A DNA stretch of 64,000 nucleotides from Lasioglossum baleicum (lineage: Eukaryota; Arthropoda; Insecta; Hymenoptera; Halictidae): positions 15,431,203-15,495,202 of the forward strand of contig NC_134939.1 of assembly GCF_051020765.1 (NCBI RefSeq), in the 5' to 3' direction. The notes beneath the pieces were generated by a model. It saw only the letters and a list, made by a program, of their open reading frames with translations, had not been told where the DNA came from and made no database searches. Positions 57,934 to 64,000 of this stretch are shown one piece after another (positions within the stretch are counted from its first letter, which is position 1; each line of letters opens with the position of its first letter). The translations under genes were made by a program, and so were the position numbers.

Positions 57934-58352
57934 GTAAGTTTGAGTTCGCCTACCGCGGACACGGTTCGGCCCGATGATATAAATCGCCGGGTTCGTTAGT
58001 GAAATCAGCGCAACGGGACCGGCGGCGCTTAAATGCACACCATGGATGAAAGAATGATACCGCTACGTTAACGAGAGAAAGAACCGCGGCCCGCGAAAGA
58101 GAAATGGGTCGGTGTTGGCTGAAGGCATCGCGCTATGTATCTTCCGTGCTTCGAGCCCTTTTCGACTGTCCTAACTACTATCCCCGACATCCTTTTAGCC
58201 CTCCACGCGCCACCGGCGATACGGTGCCATTCGCACAAAAAGACCAACCGGCTGGGTATCGGGGATAGAAGAAAAATGGCGTATGAGAACTGGTAATGAA
58301 GAATTTGAGACCGAATTATAACCAATGTGATAAAGGATAAAGTTTGCTTTTG
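57934..58352. other. GC-rich stretch, no recognised gene
   Basis: An 85-codon minus-strand frame (58068-58325) has no domain. GATATAAATCGC near 57977 is TATA-like, but nothing else supports a promoter. Confidence 0.4.
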
Positions 58353-58430
58353 CTTAGTGAAATTATTTTAACTACTTTGGAACAACAAAACACGTGCTGT
58401 TCCAAAGTAAGTTAAAATAATTTCACTAAG
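58353..58430. repeat. Near-perfect 32-bp palindrome
   Basis: CTTAGTGAAATTATTTTAAC, then TACTTTGGAACA (58353-58384) is the reverse complement of 58398-58430, apart from one extra base in the right arm. The loop is 13 bases (ACAAAACACGTGC). The size suits a small fold-back element or hairpin RNA. Confidence 0.9.
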
Positions 58431-59685
58431 TAAACGCAGTTATTATTTTCCTTGGAAATAATCTAAACATAGATCGAAACGTCGAAAGTTTAATTTAAAT
58501 TGCAAAGTTGCTTTGAAGTAAAATTGGATCGAACCAATGCGCCGAGAGCATCATTACATCTTGTATAGCCTGGTATGCTCCTTCTAACCGAATATATTGA
58601 AATATCTAGTATATCACAACTCTAAATTTCGTGCTAAAAATTATAGCCGTCATAAATATTATTTTTCAAGTATCGACTTCGACCGGGACGCAACAACCTA
58701 CATATTACCTACAATATTAATACTGCGCGTATTAATAAATACATATCTTAATTCATTTCCATGCAAACCCTTTAATTTCACGCATTCGTATATGTAGTAG
58801 AACACCTTCTCTGTCTATTATTTAAATATAGGCGTATATATAATCAACGTCCGTAATTTCAATGCGAATATATGCAACGTTTTCTATGCGTGTGAGATAA
58901 ATGCACGACTCTCGATTCTACGCGGGGAACGCGTTATTAAAAGTGAATCCGATCCAGCAGGATGTTACCCCGGAGAAAACGAGAGCAGATCAAGGGAGCC
59001 CGGTTAATTGGAACCTCTTTAATATTGTAAAACAGCAATAATTCAATGGTAGACCGTGTAATTAAGCATGATAAGTCACGGGTTCCAGTAGGCAAGAGGT
59101 CTTCTCCCTACTAGAAACGAATAATAATTTGCATTCCCAGAGGCGGTCAAGGTGCGAAGATGCAACCATGCGCCATGCGAAAAAAGGAGCGCGCGTAACG
59201 CCGGCAAATCAGTTTCGGGATCTGCCACCGATCTTCAACGCACTCTCTACGGGCCCGCCGCCGATTTTTCGCGTTCTTCTCTTTTCTTCCCGCGCATTCA
59301 TCATACGGCTTAACTAGGCGTGTCCGTCGGCTTCGGGCGCATTTTAGAATCTCAAGTTCGCACGACGTGCAGCACCTACACCCTGTAAGCTCGGCCCTTC
59401 CCGATCCCGATACCGGCAGGTGTGGCTGACGATGACCTCTGGGCAAACATCCCCTTATCACGCGATTTTTACGTCCGTCGGCGCTGTTATTTCGTCTGTT
59501 ACTAGTTTAACGTGTCTTGGCATCTCTACTTGGACCTGTAGAACAATTGCTTTATACAACTCCTTTAAGGTGTAAAATTTCAAACTTTGATAATTATTCC
59601 TTCGAGTGTTTGTTATGGTGGACCTATTTATCAAATTTCACGCTTGTAGGTCAATGGGAAGTACCCAAAAGGTTTTGATGATCCG
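58431..59685. other. No recognised gene
   Basis: This is AT-rich to about 58900, then a GC-richer stretch (59100-59460) with a 104-codon minus-strand frame without motif. Confidence 0.4.
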
Positions 59686-59702
59686 TCAGTCAGTCAGTCA
59701 GT
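59686..59702 (+). repeat. TCAG microsatellite
   Basis: About four copies of TCAG/CAGT stand directly before the dispersed repeat at 59706 and may be part of that element's border. Confidence 0.85.
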
Positions 59703-59705
59703 GAC

Positions 59706-59926
59706 AAAAGCGATTTTTGAGGTCCTATATCTCGGAGCCTACTACTGTTGGAAGATTAATGTTTTGTCAATAGTGAGACACGATAGCATTTAACAAGTGT
59801 ACGAAATTACATCTCTCCATCTGCCTCCAGTGCCGAGTTATATGCCTCTGAAAAACGGCTACGTTGTTTCGTGTAAAAGGAGGTAGTGCTAGAACTTGGC
59901 TGGTGCACTGCCGTGCACCTAGACCT
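59706..59926 (+). repeat. Dispersed repeat, copy 2 (partner at 33034)
   Basis: This is a longer version of 33034-33217, with about 38 more bases (ACGGCTACGTTGTTTCGTGT and following) before GGCTGGTGCACTGCCGTGCACC. The shared part is almost identical, including CTATATCTCGGAGCCTAC and ATTACATCTCTCCATCTGCC. Confidence 0.8.
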
Positions 59927-60247
59927 TGGCCGCTTTTGTTCGATGATTTTTTGCCAAAAAGAATACGCAAAAAAATATTCGAGTGATCACTTGAACGCAA
60001 TGTTCGTCGCTTGAACAAAGAAATTCGGTTTCATTTCACCTTAAAATACCGAAATGACTTTCTTGCCAACCGAATATTTAGCAAAGCAGTAGATCCAAAT
60101 GGGTTAACATCGAAACAATAGAGTTTTTCGTTGTTTAATGGAGGCGCAAGTCATCCATTCAGCGATCGCGTTAGCAGTTGTGATTAAACACTGTCTGCCG
60201 GGGATAGTAGTTACTCGAGGAGACATCGCGTCAGGTTGACAGAGCGG

Positions 60248-60264
60248 CCAATCGAGTATATAGA
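60248..60264 (+). promoter_or_regulatory. TATA/CCAAT-like pair in GC-rich segment
   Basis: GGCCAATCGAGTATATAGAAG contains CCAAT and TATATAG only a few bases apart, closer than usual. It lies at the start of a CpG-rich 60.2-60.9 kb segment with purine-rich strands typical of untranslated regions. Weak. Confidence 0.2.
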
Positions 60265-60269
60265 AGCGC

Positions 60270-61720
60270 ACGAGACGAGAGAGACGAGAGACCTCGGGAA
60301 GATCGCGTTGCGTGCCTGTAGCGAACGCGCATCGGTGATTCGTGCATTCCTTCTGGGATTAATCGATTTAACGGTTCGACGGGCCGAGCAGTGTCCACGG
60401 TGCTATAATTTGATGGAGTGGCGTTCAGCGTACATCTCTTTCGCGCGTCATCCACGTCCGATTCATTGACCGTGCGTTTTCGCACTGTCACCACGTAACC
60501 GTTGCCGTGTGATGCCCGCTGTTCAAGCCGCCGGCAGACAAAGCGAAGAAGAACGCTGCGGGGAGAGAAAGAATCGGCGAAACGAACGGGGAACAGGGAC
60601 AGTAATACGCGGCCCCGCGATCATTAATTCAACTTTGCTCGCAGACATTCGCGCTGCGAGTCGAACACGGAAGCTATCTTTGTCTGTGTCTTCTTCCTTC
60701 TTCTTCGCCCCCTTCGTCTCTCTGTTCTTTCTCTCTGCTCGTCGTCTAGAGGCTCGCTGAAGTGCACGACAGAAATGATGGATAAAACGAAGAAAACGTG
60801 GAACGTGCACTCCGGCGATAGACGTAATTTTTAGACCGTCGAAAGTCGCTTCGAAATGAAGATTTCTGAAGAGGATTCGAGCTTCCGGGAAGGAAACGCG
60901 CGCGGTTAGCCACGCATTTGACTGCACTGGAGACCGAGTTTCTTTGATTTCGGGGCTTTTATTAGAGTCTTTCAACCCTCGCTGTCCTGCGAATTCTTAT
61001 CCACGCCAATATTTCACTAATCGTATTGATAGTCGCTCGAGCTAGTCGCCTCTGTTACCGCGACGGGTCACGAATGGCTCCGGCATGGCATGGGTTTAGT
61101 GAGCTAATCACGTGCGATCACCCGTTCCATTGATAAAAATATTTTATCTACATCATATAGTAGAATCTGAAAACTTCCTTCGATCTTCCTCGGACTTCTT
61201 TAAGGTCTGGGTTAGCTTCTTTAAGGCTTTCCTTAAGGTCGAGAGGAACTCCTTTGAAATAGAAACTTCAACATAATTTTTCAACATATAATATATACTA
61301 TATTTATCAAATCTAAAATGTACCCTCTGCTAATAAAGTTTGATCTAATCAACTATATTACGAACACAATTAATTTTTAAAGACAGACGATGAACTGTGT
61401 CACTCACACACGGCCAGTATGGTCAACCTGTTAAATAAATATATTTCCCCGCATATTTTAATGTTATCATAATATTGCGTAAGTTATCTTCTTCTCTTTT
61501 ACACAGACAACTCTTCAATATTTCTTATAAGTTCGTTATTTATCATGCTATCTTGTACTTGGTATTCCTGAATAGTTCTTCAACAGTTCCAAAATCTGAA
61601 AAATTTGCGTGCCGCTATACTTCTGCGGTGCATGATGGTCCACGAAATATCGTTCGATAGAAATAAAACTAATAACAGCCAGCGGAACGATTCGGCGAGC
61701 GAATGCTGAAGTCAGTATCA
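60270..61720. other. GC-rich then AT-rich, no recognised gene
   Basis: The 60.2-61.1 kb segment is CpG-rich with overlapping opposite frames (up to 150 codons minus at 60523-60975) that look like composition effects. 61.1-61.7 kb is AT-rich. Confidence 0.4.
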
Positions 61721-61724
61721 TTGG

Positions 61725-61850
61725 CCAATCAGCGTCAACCGGGTCGATAACGATACGGCTTTGCCTTCGGCTTCGCGTATCGCTCCGTGGAATCGAAATC
61801 CAGTTGGGCCCTATAAATAGTCGCGGTCAGAAGCGTGTATGGTCATAATA
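61725..61850 (+). promoter_or_regulatory. Candidate core promoter: CCAAT, TATAAATA, initiator
   Basis: CCAATCAG at 61725 is followed 87 bases later by CCCTATAAATAG (TATAAATA at 61812-61819). GGTCATAA lies 31-33 bases further on (about 61841-61848), the spacing expected for an initiator. The following 300 bases are CpG-rich. This is the best-formed promoter in the window. No coding exon is identified downstream within the window. Confidence 0.45.
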
Positions 61851-62600
61851 ACAGATCGGGGCCACGGATTTACCGTCGATCCGTATCGCGTATCGCGAAT
61901 TTACGGCCGTTCCCGATCGCGTCGATAATTAAATAGCGGACGTGCCGGCTCCTCACCATCCACGCGCCTTCTTCATCTTTATCCGATTTCTATCGGACAC
62001 TCGTCCGTGGTAACGTTCAACACGAAGAGAGACATCACGTGTAAAATATTCCTCTATTTTTCGGTTTACGCAACAAAATGATTTCACTTGGCCAATCGTC
62101 GCGATCTTCAGGTTCTTCGAGTGTTTCCTTTCTTTTTAGGGAAAGATCGGTAACCCGTGGCTAAATTGATAATTGCTGTTGGAGTACGGGATCGTGCGAA
62201 TCGTGGGAATCTGGAGGATGTGATCGGAAAGAAAAATATCTTCGGAACAATGTTTTCTTTACGTTTTATATGCACGCGATTACAATCCAATACCTTTAGG
62301 AAGATCAGTTTGGGGTACCAGTTTGTTCGAGATCAATAAAACTCTATAGCAGAGGGTGGGAAGGAATAATAATCAAGAAATGCTATTACAATCTTCAAGT
62401 TGAATAATCAATAACGTCATCTAATAGTTTCATTTAAGATTGTAATGCGAAAGAAAATTTCTATATGCTTTCTTTTGGTGCAGCGCAATTATTGAAAATC
62501 CTATTAATATTTCTATTTTAACAATCTGAAACACGAAATAATAGAAACAAAAACAAATATTCTCAGTATTCTTCAAATAAAATACTATTTTCAAAAAAAC
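61851..62600. other. No recognised gene downstream of promoter candidate
   Basis: CpG-rich sequence to about 62050 (possible leader), with GTCCGTG|GTAACG as one donor-like word near 62010, gives way to AT-rich DNA. Two opposite 60-codon frames at 62108-62339 have no motif. Confidence 0.35.
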
Positions 62601-62748
62601 TACTGCCTCAAATAAATTATTTTATTTTCAAAAATTACTGCATCAAACAAAATATTTTATTTTCAAAGTTGTACACATACTTTTTTTAAAATAAATAAAT
62701 AGGATTATTTACTATTTACTATTTAAAATATTATTTTCCCCAGCTCTG
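62600..62748 (+). mobile_element. hAT-like element end with internal 37-bp repeats
   Basis: It ends TTTTCCCCAGCTCTG, the inverse of the CAGAGCTGGGG-type terminus also seen at base 16. The interior has about three diverged copies of an AT-rich unit of about 37 bases (TCAAA(T/C)AAA...TTTTATTTTCAAA). A CAGAGGGTGGGAAGG word at 62349 might be the other end, but flanking octamers do not match. Confidence 0.45.
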
Positions 62749-64000
62749 ATAGGCTTCCGGTAGGTAAAGTGTTAAAATGCATTTTTATATTCCTCGTGCC
62801 ATTTAAACTGTGGTGCCCAAGGTGGTTCGGAACCCACCTTATAAAAACTGTAGGTACCGTCGCGAAAAAACCCTGGCAGTTAAGAGCGACGTAAAATAAC
62901 CAATAAAAACATACATTTTCGATTTCATAGTGTTATAGCCGACGTTAAGACGATATTATGACCTTGACCAAATGACCAAATACCCCACTGCGCGTCTCGT
63001 ATCGATCGGTACAACAAGTATCCCCGACAAGGAATGAGAAAATTCAACTTCCTGCGTAGTTCTACGGGCAATTCGTGATTCAAAATCCAGCAGTCTAAAA
63101 TAGAAATGGGGCTATAATCATGACTTGGTAGAATCTAGCAAGTGTCGCCATATAATCGAACTTCTCCCAGCAGCGGCGGCGGCGGCAAAAGTTCTGCCGC
63201 CGCGTACGAAACCGTGCTGGTCGTTTAACTCCCGATTTCCATTCGAAGGTGAGTAGCGTATGCGTTACAGGTAATTGGTATCTTACGCGGCCGTTGGGAG
63301 AATAAATCGATTGTAGTGAATGTTGTTGGGTTTGATAGAATGCCGGATAGCGGCTCGCACAAAGCGACCTTCGTCTGGTCGAGTGAACCTGCTACCAGCC
63401 AGACAAATTGATACCAGGCAACGCACTCACTCTCCCTATCTTTTCCTGCCTGTACAAGGGGGTACCTAACGTGCCTCCAGTAGGTACGGGCGCATAACTT
63501 CCAGACCTCGATATGCCGCCAGTGGAAAAGGATTCACGGCCGGCAAGGATCGAGCTTGTGCACCTCTTACATCCCTCTATTAACTTGATGTAATGTATTT
63601 CGATGCTCTATTCTCTCGACAGCTTTCACGGCGCAACCGGTAAGCTCTTCTTTTAGACCTCCCGCAGTGTCCTTTTGCTGCGTCCTGAAGTACTCGAAAT
63701 GCTCGATTTACATAGAAAGAAGTCACGCGGTATGAAAATCGTCTGTTAAGCAGGAATCCGTTTTCCCTGCCTATTCATTTTCGACGATGAATATACGTTA
63801 AAGGAATGGCGAGGTGCACTGAACATTATGCGATGTTAGCTACCTTATTCTATTAGGTTCAGCGAGAATCCACTCCCAGTTACTTATAGGAATCTTGCTG
63901 AGTTACTGAGGGGGACCGGTTGTCTTCCTAGAAATTAATTGAAGACGAATTTCAGTCGATAAAATCCGTATTCGGAAAAATTCCCAAAATTTCATTTTGC
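62749..64000. other. No recognised gene
   Basis: A GGC-rich hairpin (GCGGCGG...CCGCCGC) lies at about 63173-63203, and GAAG|GTGAGTAGC at about 63248 is a good donor-like word. The frame through it reads SPSSGGGGKSSAAAYETVLVV and then stops before the donor, so the two signals do not support one exon. The remainder is unremarkable. Confidence 0.35.

Noticed and set aside
63140..63250. Last coding exon SPSSGGGGKSSAAAYETVLVV
   Set aside because: It is short, has no polypyrimidine acceptor, and is produced by a GGC-rich hairpin; the nearby donor lies beyond its stop codon.

Overview
The window looks like non-coding DNA from an insect genome. CpG is not depleted, there are no operons, and the mobile DNA is of the Tc1/mariner, pogo, hAT and non-LTR types usual in insects. 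A hymenopteran (bee, ant or wasp) is my best guess, but it is an inference and not proven here. I recognise no complete host protein-coding gene. Most open frames are short, low-complexity, or repeated inside satellites. The supportable content is satellite DNA, transposon remnants, inverted repeats and a few promoter- or exon-like signals.

Region 1 (about 0.5-11.25 kb) is a compound satellite domain. It starts with degenerate CACCGACGAGAT words, followed by a 676-bp satellite (about 1064-3632, four units). Next comes a GC-rich box, a 16-bp minisatellite, a minisatellite built of small hairpins (3877-4283), and a second copy of the GC-rich box. A 978-bp satellite follows (about 4540-11250, 6.9 units). 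The striking property is hairpin content. The 676-bp unit has four hairpins with unrelated perfect stems but the same AGAAG loop. The minisatellite alternates two stems under the same ACGA-type tetraloop. The GC box keeps its 11-bp stem while its loop is replaced. The 978-bp unit contains decayed copies of the minisatellite hairpins, so it was probably amplified from the edge of that array. It also carries a minus-strand exon-like segment that ends in a consensus splice donor.

Region 2 (11.25-28 kb) holds an unidentified 210-codon open frame at the satellite edge. Tc1-like ends, pogo-like ends, an endonuclease fragment of a non-LTR retrotransposon (about 17.04-17.33 kb) and the first intact copies of a short MITE family follow. 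The MITEs are about 170-200 bp, with terminal repeats beginning TAGACTGCGGATC and exact 8-bp target duplications at three insertions. That target-site length fits the hAT superfamily. About sixteen copies or fragments lie in the window, one nested inside another.

Region 3 (28-47 kb) has a purine-rich 5'-UTR-like segment ending in a splice donor (28.45-29.19 kb), a fold-back element (32.55 kb), a perfect 34-bp palindrome (40.5 kb), a 550-bp fold-back with arms of about 250-290 bp (41.48-42.03 kb) and a 447-bp mariner-type MITE (46.64 kb).

Region 4 (47-64 kb) has a dense run of MITEs, a 225-bp hAT MITE with CAGTGTTTCCCAAAGT ends and a dead Tc1 transposase fragment beside a hairpin-dense block (53.48-53.94 kb). 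It also has CpG-dense segments, a possible small coding exon (57.86 kb) and the best core promoter candidate (CCAAT box, TATAAATA and initiator at 61.72-61.85 kb). The long AT-rich stretches between are probably intergenic or deep intronic.
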